Positions 44,566 through 54,460 of a stretch of DNA of 64,000 bases are shown here, in pieces. Source of the stretch: Thermoactinomyces daqus (GTDB lineage: Bacteria; Bacillota; Bacilli; Thermoactinomycetales; Thermoactinomycetaceae); NCBI RefSeq assembly GCF_000763315.1, contig NZ_JPST01000015.1, positions 62,001-126,000 on the forward strand, read 5' to 3'. Position numbers and translations under genes: made by a program. Within the stretch, counting starts at the first letter, position 1. The number at the start of each line of letters is the position of its first letter. Below the pieces are notes generated by a model. That model worked only from the letters and a program-made list of their open reading frames with translations. It was not told where the DNA came from and searched no databases.

Positions 44566-46032
44566 CTACCGGTGTTTCTCTTTTTGTTTGGCTTCGTTCC
44601 ACCATTCATCCATCTTCTCCAGCGTCAGATCTTCCAGGCGTTGGTTATGCAGAGCAGCCTGGTTTTCGATATGGCGAAATCTTCGTTCAAACTTGCGGCA
44701 GGCGTTTAAAAGCGCCAATTCCGGATCGACTCCAAGGAAGCGGGACAGATTGACAATCACAAACAGAAGATCGCCCAGTTCCTCTTCCTGTTCCGCTGCG
44801 GTCCGAGCCTGGTGCAGTTCCTTCAGTTCCTCCTGCACCTTTTCCAGCACTTCCTCTTTTTTCTCCCAATCAAACCCCACTTTTGCCGCCTGTTTCTGCT
44901 GTTCAAAAGCCATCATAAGCGTCGGCAGATGCTTGGAGACCCGATCCATGACAGACTTTTCCTGATGCCCTTCTTTTTCCTTCGCTTTGATCTTCTCCCA
45001 ATTCACCTTCACATCCTCGGCGGTTTCCGCATGCTGCTCGCCAAAAACATGGGGATGGCGCCGGATCATCTTGTCATTCAGGCGGCCGATCACATCGTAG
45101 ACATTAAATGTCCCCTCTTCGCTGGCGATTTGCGCATGGAGCATCACCTGAAGCAAAACATCGCCCAGTTCATCCGCCATTGCATCGGCATCCTCCTGGT
45201 TGACGGCTTCCAAAAACTCATATGCCTCTTCAAGCAAATAGGGGCGCAGACTTTGGTGTGTCTGTTTGCGGTCCCACGGACAGCCCTCCGGACTGCGCAA
45301 ATGCCGGATCACTTCCACCAAGTATTCAAAGCGGCGGTAGAGGGCTTTCTCTTCCTTGACCGGCGGAACATAAACGGAAGTCAGATCGGTAAAATCCTCC
45401 ACCCGGTCGAGTTCAAACAAGGGGAGCGTAACCATCTCTTCCATTCCTTCAATCCCCAAAGCCGTGGCAATCGTTACCTCGTACTCATCGGGATACACCT
45501 CCATCAGCGTGAGCTTCACATCGGAGGCAACAAAACGATCATATACCTGTGCGATCAGCACATGGGAGCGCGGATTGAGTTGTTCCGCAGTTAAACCCGT
45601 TCCATCCAAAAGGACAAACCCTTCGACCGGGTCGATTTGCAGCCGGGCAAACGCGGGATCCAAAAAGCTCCCGCTTCCCCCGCGTATATCGATCTCAATT
45701 CCTTTCCGTTTCCCCTGGTCGAGCAGCAATTGCACCGTCCGCTCAGCGACCATGGGATGACCCGGAACCGCATAGACAATCTCTTCCCCTGAAGCAAGCG
45801 CGAGCAACCGACTGGCAATTTCCCGGTAGACAGAAGGGAAGTCGGCGAATTCCTCATAGACGGAATCGAAAGAGGAAAAAGGAATCCCCTCCTGTTCCAG
45901 CCACTTCACCACCGGATGCTTTGCCGTTCGCAGCCAGATCTTTTTCTTGTCTTTCAAAAGGCGAAGCGTGCCAAGCGACAACCCTGTTTCATCGCCAAAT
46001 CCCAATCCGACAACCACAATTTTTCCGTTCAT
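44566..46032 (-). CDS. mazG: MazG nucleotide pyrophosphohydrolase with N-terminal methylase-like domain
   Basis: 488 aa fusion as in B. subtilis YabN. The N-terminal half (1-220) is a tetrapyrrole-methylase-like (SAM-binding) domain: VVGLGFGDETGLSLG, then YAVPGHPMVAERTVQLL. The C-terminal half is tandem MazG: CPWDRKQTHQSLRPYLLEEAYE with the EExxE metal motif, and ELGDVLLQVMLHAQIA, repeated further on as EELGDLLFVIVNLSRFLG. MazG removes aberrant nucleoside triphosphates. AAGGAG precedes the ATG at 46032. Confidence 0.94.
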   Translation of the reverse strand: MNGKIVVVGLGFGDETGLSLGTLRLLKDKKKIWLRTAKHPVVKWLEQEGIPFSSFDSVYEEFADFPSVYREIASRLLALASGEEIVYAVPGHPMVAERTVQLLLDQGKRKGIEIDIRGGSGSFLDPAFARLQIDPVEGFVLLDGTGLTAEQLNPRSHVLIAQVYDRFVASDVKLTLMEVYPDEYEVTIATALGIEGMEEMVTLPLFELDRVEDFTDLTSVYVPPVKEEKALYRRFEYLVEVIRHLRSPEGCPWDRKQTHQSLRPYLLEEAYEFLEAVNQEDADAMADELGDVLLQVMLHAQIASEEGTFNVYDVIGRLNDKMIRRHPHVFGEQHAETAEDVKVNWEKIKAKEKEGHQEKSVMDRVSKHLPTLMMAFEQQKQAAKVGFDWEKKEEVLEKVQEELKELHQARTAAEQEEELGDLLFVIVNLSRFLGVDPELALLNACRKFERRFRHIENQAALHNQRLEDLTLEKMDEWWNEAKQKEKHR

Positions 46033-46036
46033 CGTT

Positions 46037-47665
46037 TCACTCCTTCAGCTCGAGCAGCCGCCACCTTTCCAAAAGCGGCAAAATTTTTCTTTCCAGTTTC
46101 GGCACTTTTTCAAGGTCGGCACGCGTCAACGCACCGAAGCGCAAAAGCGCCCACAAATAGACGACTCCCCCGATTCCCACGCAAGAGAGAGCGATCACGC
46201 TCATCGCCATACGAGATTCGTCGCCGTCAACGAGGAGCGCCTTTAAGCCCAGCATCACCAGATAAACGACTGCCGCCATCCACGCGGTTGCCCAGATGGT
46301 TTTCAACGGCAGCCCCTTCAGGACGGTGGTTCCCCATTCCTTTTTGAGGGCAAACAAATTGAGTGCTGCCGTACAAGCAAAAGCGATGACAGTGGCAACC
46401 GCCGCACCACGGATGCCCAGCAGAGGGATCAGCCACAGATTGAATCCCAGTTTCACGGCTACTCCGATGAGCAAGGTCACCGCCGGTACATAAACCCGGC
46501 CCAACCCCTGCAAAATGCCGGTTGTGGTATGCACGAGTACGGTAAAAATCGCGACAAAGGCCAGGATCGACAGCGCATCTGTACCGGAAGCATCCTTAAA
46601 GAGCATCACATTGACAGGTTCGACAATCACCGCCAAGCCGACCGATGCCGGCAGTCCCAGCATCCACGTCAGACGCAGGGCCAACTGCGCCCTCTCTCCG
46701 GCCATCTGATCCTGTTTGCGCGCTCTTGCTTCCGCAACGGCGGGCACGATGGAAAGAGAGATTGCCGTCGCAAAAAAAGAGGCAAATTGAATCAAAGGCT
46801 GCCCCCGGTCAAAAATGCCTTTGGCAATCACCGCCTGATTCAAGCTCAAGCCGGAATCAACCAGCAGATTGGCAATCGTAAAGGAATCCACCAGGGAAAA
46901 GAGCGGCAGCACCAGCGCACCGAAGCAGACCGGTAAAGAAATCGAGATAATGGAAACGACGATGCTCCTTATGGAAGATTTGCTTCGCGGTCCTCCCGAT
47001 ACGTTCCGGCTGTACTCTTCTGCCCGGTTTTTGCGCATAAAAAACAGGAGTACAGCGATGGCTCCAACTGCACCCGTTGTCGCACCGAAAACGGCCCCGG
47101 CACCGATCTGCGCAAACCCGAAGCCCGTTCTGGTCAGATACCAGGAGAGAGCCAGAATCGTCGCCACGCGGATCAACTGCTCCACTACCTGTGACAGAGC
47201 TGTCGGAGCCATGTTCTGATACCCCTGGAAAAAACCCCGAATCGCTGAAGCAGCCGGAACGAGCAAAAGAGCAAACGATACCGCTTGAATGGGCAGGGTT
47301 AACAAGTTCCTGTTTCCCATCCATTCAGCCAGCTTCCCCGCTCCGAAAAAAAGAACCAGAAAGAAAACAAATCCGATGAGCAGAAGCGACACCAGAGCAA
47401 TCCGGAAAATTTGTCGCGCTTCCTCTTCTTTTTCCTCGGCCAACTTTTCTGAAACCAATTTGGAGATGGCTGTCGGGAATCCGGCCGTCGCCAGGATCAA
47501 CAGCACACTGTACAAGGGGTAAACTTGTTGATAGACAAACATCCCTTCATTGCCGGTGATATTTTGATACGGAATCCGGTAAAGGGCGCCAAGTATTTTG
47601 CTGAAAAAAGCCGCCAGCCCCAATATGGCCGCCCCGCGAACAAAAGATGATTGCAGTTGTGCCAT
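46037..47665 (-). CDS. SpoVB-like polysaccharide/lipid II flippase (MVF family)
   Basis: Polytopic membrane protein of 542 aa with about 14 TM helices, of the MATE/MVF superfamily. The opening SFVRGAAILGLAAFFSKILGALYRIPYQNITG is diagnostic of the YabM/SpoVB branch, which moves lipid-linked cell-wall precursors. AAAGGGG lies 5 nt before the ATG at 47665. In B. subtilis the equivalent yabM also follows spoVT. Whether it is Amj/SpoVB-like in the spore or vegetative is not readable. Confidence 0.88.
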   Translation of the reverse strand: MAQLQSSFVRGAAILGLAAFFSKILGALYRIPYQNITGNEGMFVYQQVYPLYSVLLILATAGFPTAISKLVSEKLAEEKEEEARQIFRIALVSLLLIGFVFFLVLFFGAGKLAEWMGNRNLLTLPIQAVSFALLLVPAASAIRGFFQGYQNMAPTALSQVVEQLIRVATILALSWYLTRTGFGFAQIGAGAVFGATTGAVGAIAVLLFFMRKNRAEEYSRNVSGGPRSKSSIRSIVVSIISISLPVCFGALVLPLFSLVDSFTIANLLVDSGLSLNQAVIAKGIFDRGQPLIQFASFFATAISLSIVPAVAEARARKQDQMAGERAQLALRLTWMLGLPASVGLAVIVEPVNVMLFKDASGTDALSILAFVAIFTVLVHTTTGILQGLGRVYVPAVTLLIGVAVKLGFNLWLIPLLGIRGAAVATVIAFACTAALNLFALKKEWGTTVLKGLPLKTIWATAWMAAVVYLVMLGLKALLVDGDESRMAMSVIALSCVGIGGVVYLWALLRFGALTRADLEKVPKLERKILPLLERWRLLELKE

Positions 47666-47876
47666 AACGTTCCCCTTTCACTCCGCTATCCTTCCCATTA
47701 TACAAGGAGTGAAAAAGGCCCGCAAAGAAAAAGTGGCAGTGCTGAGCTGGTCATAATCCGGCACAATCCGGGGATGAAGCCAAAAATGCGTGAATCATGG
47801 TGACACCGATGAACAGCCATTCGAAACGCAGGGAAGCGGGGGATGTCCGCCCATCGGACTGAAATGCACTTTTGCA

Positions 47877-47903
47877 GAAAAAAAGCAGGTGTCATTTACC
47901 TGC
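47877..47903 (-). terminator. Intrinsic terminator after spoVT
   Basis: GCAGGT and ACCTGC with a 7-nt loop, then seven Ts on the minus strand. The stem is short but the T tract strong. Confidence 0.7.
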
Positions 47904-47967
47904 AAATTTACCTGTACAACCATTTTGGGGCTTTCAGGCCGGCAGCCAAGCGCTTCATGCTTCATCT

Positions 47968-48510
47968 CTAGTGTTCCATCTGCTTGCCGAGAAACGATGC
48001 CGCCGTTCCGGCCACCTTCACTTCCAATTCGCCCAGCCTGACTCCCTCTTTTTTTGAAAAAATCACCACGGCTCCGATGGGATCTCCTCCTGCGATGATC
48101 GGGACGATGCAGTAGGATTGGTATTCTTCTTGCATCCCCTTGAAAATCTCCGCCTTCCCCGGCACGGTCTCCAAATGGGTCCGGCGCTGCTCCATACAGG
48201 ATTCCACCGTCTCACTGATCGGCTTATCCAAGTATTCCTTTTTGGATACTCCTGCCGCCGCGATCACCCCATCCCGATCGCAAATCACCGTGGCATGCTG
48301 CAAATTCTCAAACAGCGCTTCCGTGTATTCCTGTGCAAAATCGCCCAACTCGCCGATTGGGGAATACTTCTTCAAAATGACTTCGCCATCGCGGTCAACA
48401 AAAATCTCAAGCGGGTCACCTTCGCGAATGCGCAGTGTTCGACGAATCTCCTTGGGGATCACAACACGTCCGAGGTCATCAATTCGGCGAACAATGCCGG
48501 TTGCTTTCAT
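47968..48510 (-). CDS. spoVT: Stage V sporulation transcriptional regulator SpoVT
   Basis: Regulates forespore sigma-G genes. 180 aa. The N-terminal AbrB-type swapped-hairpin domain is ATGIVRRIDDLGRVVIPKE followed by IRRTLRIREGDPLEIFVD. The C-terminal two thirds is a GAF domain (NLQHATVICDRDGVIAAAGV, SYCIVPIIAGGDPIGAVVIF). The ATG at 48510 lies 9 nt after AGGAA and is preferred over an in-frame GTG at 48516. Confidence 0.95.
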   Translation of the reverse strand: MKATGIVRRIDDLGRVVIPKEIRRTLRIREGDPLEIFVDRDGEVILKKYSPIGELGDFAQEYTEALFENLQHATVICDRDGVIAAAGVSKKEYLDKPISETVESCMEQRRTHLETVPGKAEIFKGMQEEYQSYCIVPIIAGGDPIGAVVIFSKKEGVRLGELEVKVAGTAASFLGKQMEH

Positions 48511-48610
48511 AAACACGAGTTCCTCACTTTCCTAAAAATTTTTAGTAGTTCTGGTTAAATTAGTTCTAACGCCCATAGTATTGTTCTGCTTCCAATTAAT
48601 TATGTACATA

Positions 48611-48639
48611 AAAAAAGCAGAGTCCGATTGAACTCTGCT
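48611..48639 (-). terminator. Intrinsic terminator after prsA
   Basis: AGCAGAGT and ACTCTGCT (8 bp, 8-nt loop) followed by seven Ts on the minus strand. Confidence 0.85.
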
Positions 48640-48660
48640 TCAGATCAAACGATTTGATTG

Positions 48661-49656
48661 TTACGCGGGCAAAAGCGATTTGAACTTCAAGTCACTTTTA
48701 ACCAGGTTGTTGTAGATTTCTTCCCGCTTTTGGGCTTTGACATCATCCGGGGCATCGGCAATCGGTTTCTGCTGTCGGTCCAGCACCTTGATGATGTGAT
48801 AGCCGTAAGAGGTTTTGACAGGATCGCTCACTGTATTCAGAGGCAATGTTTTGCATGCTTTGGAAAACTCAGGTACAAACTGGTCAACCGATCCCTCGAT
48901 CACCCCACCGTTATCCTTGGAGCCGGGATCATCGGAATACTGCTTGGCCAGTTTGGCAAAATCACCGCCAGCCGCCAGTTTTTTCTCAACTTCTTCGGCC
49001 CGTTTCTTGGCATCGGCATCAGAACGCTTCGGCTGCTGGTTTTGTCCATCCCCGACGGCGATCAGAATATGGGCCGCCTTCACCCAATCATATTTGTCAC
49101 CTTTCATCTGCTCATCGTAGTACTCATTTACTTTATGGTAATCGACGAAGAACTGTTGGAGTTCCTCTTTCGTAAATCCTTTTCCTTTGATGGCATCCGC
49201 CAGATTTTTCGGCGCTTTGGAGCCTTCTGCCTGCGGTGCGTTTTTCAAACCATTTTCAATATCGCTCATGGTTTGATCCGCTTCCTTGTCATACTTTGGA
49301 TCATCCTTGACCTTGCTCACCATATATTGTCTGGCCGCATATTCTTTTGCCAGCTCTGCCCGCAACTGATTCTGCTTATCCTTCATCGAAGACATCATCA
49401 GCCCCAACTGCGGATCAAGGAAAGCGATAATATTGATATAGCGATTGAGTTCCCCTTCCGTCACTTTCCCTCCGTTATACTCCGCCACCACTTTTTTCCC
49501 CGTCGTACTGAGCGGCTTGAATTCCGTCACCTGCTGCGAATTCTCCTTGTCAGCGGTATCCTGGTTGCTCTGTGTGGCGGCACATCCGCCGGCAACAATC
49601 GAGACAATCAAAATTAATGCTAACAGTCCCGCGATCCATTTTTTACCCAGTCGCAT
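48661..49656 (-). CDS. prsA: PrsA foldase lipoprotein (peptidyl-prolyl isomerase)
   Basis: Extracellular, membrane-anchored foldase for exported proteins, 331 aa. Lipobox IVAGGC places the lipidated Cys at residue 25. N-terminal SurA-like helical domain (about 55-150), parvulin domain AAHILIAVGDGQNQ to GYHIIKVLDRQQ, and a C-terminal helix. Catalytic parvulin positions are conserved (ILIAVGD, DNGGVIEGSVDQFVPEF). GAAAGGAGCC lies before the ATG at 49656, which overlaps the mfd stop by 14 nt. Its insertion between mfd and spoVT is not seen in B. subtilis. Confidence 0.94.
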   Translation of the reverse strand: MRLGKKWIAGLLALILIVSIVAGGCAATQSNQDTADKENSQQVTEFKPLSTTGKKVVAEYNGGKVTEGELNRYINIIAFLDPQLGLMMSSMKDKQNQLRAELAKEYAARQYMVSKVKDDPKYDKEADQTMSDIENGLKNAPQAEGSKAPKNLADAIKGKGFTKEELQQFFVDYHKVNEYYDEQMKGDKYDWVKAAHILIAVGDGQNQQPKRSDADAKKRAEEVEKKLAAGGDFAKLAKQYSDDPGSKDNGGVIEGSVDQFVPEFSKACKTLPLNTVSDPVKTSYGYHIIKVLDRQQKPIADAPDDVKAQKREEIYNNLVKSDLKFKSLLPA

Positions 49657-52600
49657 TTTTAACGGCTCCTTTCAGTTTGGGAACGTCTTTATATTTTATC
49701 AAAAACTGTTCCACCATTTCTAATGCCCTCTTTGAAGACATTCCTTTCACTTTGAAGACAACCCCGATTTTTTCTCCTGTGGAGAAGCGAATTTTTCCCG
49801 GGAAATCTTGCGCGATTTGGAAAAGCTTTTGTCCGTCGATTTTCTCGTTTTGCGAAGGGTGAAACAGAAGGGAGATATCCCCGTCCTTTTGCTCGATGGC
49901 TTCAATTCCGCAGGACATCGCAAAAGCCTTGATTTTCGCGATTTTCAAAAGCATCTGCACCGGTTCCGGTAAATCGCCGAAACGGTCTTCGATCTCCTCT
50001 TCCAGATCACTGACCTCATCCAATTCGGTTACTCCGCGAATTTTTTTGTACAGCTCGATTTTCTGCTTCTCATCCCGGATATACCCTGACGGCAAATAGG
50101 CGTCAACGCTGAGATCGATCACCGGTTCACCCGGCTGTTCCTGCACGTTTTTCCCCTGAAGCTCATTGATCGCTTCCTTCAGCATCTGACTGTAAAGCTC
50201 AAATCCGACAGTGGCAATATGTCCATGCTGTTCCGCCCCCAAAATATTACCCGCACCGCGGATGGACAAATCCCGCATGGCGATTTTAAACCCGGACCCA
50301 AGCTCAGTAAATTCCTTGATCGCTTGCAACCGTTTTTCCGCCGTTTCCGAGAGCACTTTATCCCGCTGGTACGTAAAGTAGGCATAAGCGATCCGGTTGG
50401 AACGGCCGACACGTCCGCGCAATTGGTACAGCTGGGACAAGCCCATCTTATCCGCATCATAAATGATCAGTGTATTGACATTTGGAATATCGACGCCCGT
50501 TTCAATAATGGTGGTACTTACCAGTACATCAAACTCACCGTCAAGGAAGTCGAGCATAACCTTTTCCAGTTCCGTTTCCGGCATTTGCCCGTGCGCGACC
50601 GCCACGCGTGCTTCCGGTACGAGCATGCGAATTTGCTCGGCCATCTGCTCGATGTTCTGCACCTGATTATACAAAAAGTAAACCTGTCCTCCGCGCGCCA
50701 ATTCCCGCTCCACCGCTTCACGCACGAGTGCGGCCGAGTACTCCAGAACGTACGTTTGCACCGGGAAACGGTTTTCCGGCGGCGTCTCGATTACCGACAG
50801 GTCACGCACGCCCATCATCGCCATGTGAAGGGTGCGCGGAATGGGGGTTGCCGACAAGGTGAGCACGTCGATGTTGTGTTTCAACTGTTTGATCTTTTCT
50901 TTGTGCTTTACGCCAAACCGCTGTTCTTCGTCGATGATCAACAGTCCCAGATCCCGGAACGTGATATCTTTGGAAAGCAAACGGTGTGTCCCGATCACAA
51001 TGTCCACTGTACCATTCGCCAAGCCTTCTATTGTCTCCTTTTGTTCCTTGCGGGAACGGAAGCGGCTCAATACATGGATCTGCACCGGAAAACCGGAAAA
51101 CCGCTCACGGAACGTTTCAAAATGCTGCTGTGCCAGGATGGTGGTAGGAACCAGCACCGCAACCTGCTTCCCGTCCATGGTCGCCTTGAAAGCGGCACGA
51201 ATCGCCACCTCCGTTTTTCCGTAACCCACATCCCCGCACAGAAGGCGGTCCATCGGTTGTTCTTTCTCCATGTCCTGTTTAATCTCTTCAATCGATCGGA
51301 GCTGATCCGGCGTTTCCTCATACGGGAACATCGCCTCAAACTCTTTCTGGTAGGGCGTATCTTTCGCAAAGGAATAGCCCTTGGCCTGTTGCCTTTTTGC
51401 ATAAAGTTCAATCAGATCCTGGGCAATATCCTGCACGGAGGTGCGAACCTTGTTTTTCACCTTGCTCCATTCGCTGCCGCCCAAACTGTAGACTTTGGGT
51501 GCTTTTTCCTCACTGCCGATATATTTTTGCACTTGGTCGATCTGCTCGACGGGAACGTAAAGTTTATCGTTGCCGGCATACTGAATGTGCAGATAATCCT
51601 TGTGCATTCCACCTACATTCAGCGTTTCAATCCCGACATACCGACCGATCCCGTGATTTACATGTACCACATAATCGCCCGGCTTCAGTTCCTGATAATC
51701 CTTGATCTTCTCGGCATGATCCAGTTTTACGTGGCGTCTTGTCCGCCTTTGCTTCTGAGTAAAGACTTCGCTCTCCGTCACAACCGCCAAGCGGATGCCG
51801 CTCATTTCAAATCCGTTTTGCAAGGTGCCAACCCGAATCACCGGTTTTCCCGGGAGCGGCAGATGTACGGGATTGTCACGTTCGATTTTCATCCCGTAAT
51901 CAGCCAGCACGCGTTCCAAGCGTTCCGCCCGCTCTTCGCTGCTGGCCAGGAAGAGGACGCGATACTGCGCCTTGACCCAACGGTCCCACTCTGTCTTTAA
52001 AACGTGCATCTGTCCGTGAAACTGTTGCATGCTGCGACAGATCGCCTGAATGATATTCTGCGGTTGGACACCGGGAATCTGCCTCATAAACAGTGATAAA
52101 AAAATGCGTTGAGGCCGGCTTTTTAAGATTACTTCATCATACGGAAGGGAAATTTTGAGTTGAGGCAAAAATTCCCCTTGTCCCAAAAGCGCGGTTTGCC
52201 ATTCTCCTTCTTCGCGTTCCATCTGCTTGGCGCTTTCCATGATCCTGGTCGGTTCATCCAGAATCATCACGGTCTCCTTTGGCATATAATCCAGCAGACT
52301 TTCATAATTCGGATAAATGCAATCAATATACTTGTAAATACCGGCAAACACTGCTCCGGATTTCAGTTGTTCAATATCGTATCCGATCGAACTGGTCAAT
52401 TTCTGTTTCAACGCAGAATTTTTTACGTTAGCCAGACGTTCCGCCAACAGCTTTTCCACTTGTTCTCCCGCTTGGTAGAGCCGGTCGGCATCGGCAAACA
52501 GCTCTGTCGCCGGAGGCAACAGGACTTCTTGCCATTTGTCGATCGATCGCTGGTCGGAAACAGAAAAAGGGCGAATCGAATCGACTTCATCGTCAAACCA

Positions 52601-53185
52601 TTCGATCCGTACAGGTCTGGCAAAATTGACGGGATAAATATCGACGATTCCCCCGCGGACACTGCATTCACCCGGCTTTTCCACCATGTCGACCCGCCGG
52701 TAACCGATTTTGACCAATTGTTCAACCAATGGTTCAATTTCTTGCACCATTCCTACTTTTAAATGAACATGATTTTGCGCAAATACGCTTTTCGGTGGAA
52801 ATAACTTCCGCAGCCCTGAGAACGGAACGATCAACACTCCGTTAAAACCGAGTGACAACCGCGACAACACATCGATCTTGTCACCGAGTGTCTCATGGCC
52901 TGCCATGGCAATTTCCGTTGTCACCAACTCATTGGCCGGATAGAGAAGCACTTCTTTCTTGGGCAGGATCTCCTGCAGATCATCTGCCGCTTTTTGCGCC
53001 TGATTGAGATTGTGGCAAACGAGCAGCATCGGCCGTTTGCTTTCCTGGTAGACTGCGGCGATATACAACATGCGGGCGGTGCCGGTAAGTCCGGAGACCA
53101 GCTGATCTTTCAGTCCGGCTTTAAGCCCCTCCACCGTTGACTGGAAGTCATGATCTTGTTTAAATATATGGATCAACGGCATCAT
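49643..53185 (-). CDS. mfd: Transcription-repair coupling factor Mfd
   Basis: Translocase that removes RNA polymerase stalled at lesions and recruits UvrA. 1180 aa. N-terminal UvrB-like damage module (about 25-350), RNA-polymerase interaction domain around KPGDYVVHVNHGIGRYVGIE, RecG-like SF2 motor with Walker A LLCGDVGYGKTEVAIRAAF, DEEQRFG motif II and ATPIPRTL motif III, and C-terminal TRCF domain. GGGGAGGAAC precedes the ATG at 53185. Confidence 0.97.
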   Translation of the reverse strand: MMPLIHIFKQDHDFQSTVEGLKAGLKDQLVSGLTGTARMLYIAAVYQESKRPMLLVCHNLNQAQKAADDLQEILPKKEVLLYPANELVTTEIAMAGHETLGDKIDVLSRLSLGFNGVLIVPFSGLRKLFPPKSVFAQNHVHLKVGMVQEIEPLVEQLVKIGYRRVDMVEKPGECSVRGGIVDIYPVNFARPVRIEWFDDEVDSIRPFSVSDQRSIDKWQEVLLPPATELFADADRLYQAGEQVEKLLAERLANVKNSALKQKLTSSIGYDIEQLKSGAVFAGIYKYIDCIYPNYESLLDYMPKETVMILDEPTRIMESAKQMEREEGEWQTALLGQGEFLPQLKISLPYDEVILKSRPQRIFLSLFMRQIPGVQPQNIIQAICRSMQQFHGQMHVLKTEWDRWVKAQYRVLFLASSEERAERLERVLADYGMKIERDNPVHLPLPGKPVIRVGTLQNGFEMSGIRLAVVTESEVFTQKQRRTRRHVKLDHAEKIKDYQELKPGDYVVHVNHGIGRYVGIETLNVGGMHKDYLHIQYAGNDKLYVPVEQIDQVQKYIGSEEKAPKVYSLGGSEWSKVKNKVRTSVQDIAQDLIELYAKRQQAKGYSFAKDTPYQKEFEAMFPYEETPDQLRSIEEIKQDMEKEQPMDRLLCGDVGYGKTEVAIRAAFKATMDGKQVAVLVPTTILAQQHFETFRERFSGFPVQIHVLSRFRSRKEQKETIEGLANGTVDIVIGTHRLLSKDITFRDLGLLIIDEEQRFGVKHKEKIKQLKHNIDVLTLSATPIPRTLHMAMMGVRDLSVIETPPENRFPVQTYVLEYSAALVREAVERELARGGQVYFLYNQVQNIEQMAEQIRMLVPEARVAVAHGQMPETELEKVMLDFLDGEFDVLVSTTIIETGVDIPNVNTLIIYDADKMGLSQLYQLRGRVGRSNRIAYAYFTYQRDKVLSETAEKRLQAIKEFTELGSGFKIAMRDLSIRGAGNILGAEQHGHIATVGFELYSQMLKEAINELQGKNVQEQPGEPVIDLSVDAYLPSGYIRDEKQKIELYKKIRGVTELDEVSDLEEEIEDRFGDLPEPVQMLLKIAKIKAFAMSCGIEAIEQKDGDISLLFHPSQNEKIDGQKLFQIAQDFPGKIRFSTGEKIGVVFKVKGMSSKRALEMVEQFLIKYKDVPKLKGAVKNATG

Positions 53186-53228
53186 CAGATGTTCCTCCCC
53201 TTTTCAAAAACTTCAATGTGAAATAGAA

Positions 53229-53262
53229 AAGAAGCCTTAGCTCTCAACAGCCAAGGCCGTTT
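53229..53262 (-). terminator. Intrinsic terminator after fin
   Basis: GCCTTGGC and GCTAAGGC (one mismatch) with an 8-nt loop, followed by TTCTTTTC on the minus strand; the plus strand also ends in six Ts. Confidence 0.6.
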
Positions 53263-53312
53263 TTTCGATATAATCAGAAAAATACCCGCCATCAGGTTAT
53301 TCATTTGCCATG

Positions 53313-53543
53313 TCAATGGTAAAGGGATGGATACAGCAAACGTTCTGGGTCGCGCTCCAGCACCTGCTGGCATGCTTCGCAGGTGACACGCACCACCTGA
53401 TTTCCATCCATATCATTGGATATTATATCGTTCCGTTCATCCGGGGTCAACTGATCAAAGCCGAGATCCGTTTCGGACAAGACGGTTTTCTCAATCGTTC
53501 CGACGGGATATCCACAATGGCGGCAAACATAGTGTATGGCCAT
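53313..53543 (-). CDS. fin: Anti-sigma-F factor Fin
   Basis: Zinc-ribbon protein that inhibits sigma-F to allow the switch to sigma-G in the forespore. 76 aa with CxxC pairs YVCRHCGYPVG and VTCEACQQVLE; the middle TDLGFDQLTPDERNDII matches the YabK family. It lies between pth and mfd exactly as in B. subtilis. AGGGAGGC precedes the ATG at 53543. Confidence 0.92.
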   Translation of the reverse strand: MAIHYVCRHCGYPVGTIEKTVLSETDLGFDQLTPDERNDIISNDMDGNQVVRVTCEACQQVLERDPERLLYPSLYH

Positions 53544-53631
53544 AAGGCTGCCTCCCTAACGCCAATTTTGCTATTAGTATCACCGCAAAAGAACAGAATA
53601 TACCTGGTGCAGCGCCGGGAGACAATGATGT

Positions 53632-54204
53632 TCAGGACTGTTTTCGCATATTGTAAATATTCATCGCTTCGAGAAAAGTGGAACTGAGCCAACGTTCTAC
53701 GGCATCTGCCGAGCGCACGACTGCATCGGATATCTCCTCCAATTCGGCGGAAGAAAATGTGCCCAGCACATAATCCGGTATAGGAACCGGGCTTTCCGGC
53801 CTGCCGATGCCGATCTTGATCCGCTTGAACTGATCGCTGCCCAGATGAGCGATAATTGATTTCATCCCGTTATGTCCGCCGGCGCTTCCTTTCAGTCGCA
53901 ACCGAATTTGTCCAGGCGGCAGGTCCAGGTCGTCGTAAATGACGCATAAATCTTCCAGATCCGCCTTCAGCCAGTCCATTGCCGGACGGACGGCTTCACC
54001 GGATAAATTCATATAAGTCAAGGGCTTCATGAGGATCACCTTTTCCCCCCGGATCACCCCTTCTCCCACTTCCGCATTCCACTTTTCTTTTGTGACGGGA
54101 ATTCCCCATCGCCGGCTCAGTTCGTCAATCACCCAAAAGCCGATATTATGACGGGTCCTGGCATACTTGATGCCCGGATTCCCCAACCCTGCAATCAATT
54201 TCAT
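53632..54204 (-). CDS. pth: Peptidyl-tRNA hydrolase
   Basis: Frees tRNA from prematurely released peptidyl-tRNA (190 aa). MKLIAGLGNPGIKYARTRHNIGFWV contains the conserved Asn and catalytic His; MKPLTYMNLSGEAV and GSAGGHNGMKSIIAHLGSD complete the active site. The ATG at 54204 follows GAGGAGGAAC by 6 nt; further upstream the frame is open without a site. Confidence 0.96.
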   Translation of the reverse strand: MKLIAGLGNPGIKYARTRHNIGFWVIDELSRRWGIPVTKEKWNAEVGEGVIRGEKVILMKPLTYMNLSGEAVRPAMDWLKADLEDLCVIYDDLDLPPGQIRLRLKGSAGGHNGMKSIIAHLGSDQFKRIKIGIGRPESPVPIPDYVLGTFSSAELEEISDAVVRSADAVERWLSSTFLEAMNIYNMRKQS

Positions 54205-54431
54205 GCTGTTCCTCCTCAAGTCTGGCAAGCCTCAACCCATTGGAAGGATGAGGGACGGTTTTTACTCCATTTTTTTATTTTCTCAGATCAGCCGCAAATT
54301 AAAAAGGCTTCCCCTTTGCAGATTATTGTAAATGTAAACAGCTTTTTCTGTTGCCAATTTTACAACGGATCACATCAAATTCAAAATATCCCGTTAAACA
54401 GGTGCAAAAAAAGCGAGAGGATATAAAAAAA

Positions 54432-54452
54432 GCGCAACCGGGAAAGTTGCGC
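54432..54452 (-). terminator. Intrinsic terminator after ctc
   Basis: GCGCAAC and GTTGCGC with a 7-nt loop, then seven Ts on the minus strand. Confidence 0.88.
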
Positions 54453-54460
54453 GTCGGGGA

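Noticed and set aside
50219-52000. 593-codon open frame on the plus strand
   Set aside because: Lies inside mfd on the opposite strand with no family motifs; a shadow of the mfd reading frame.
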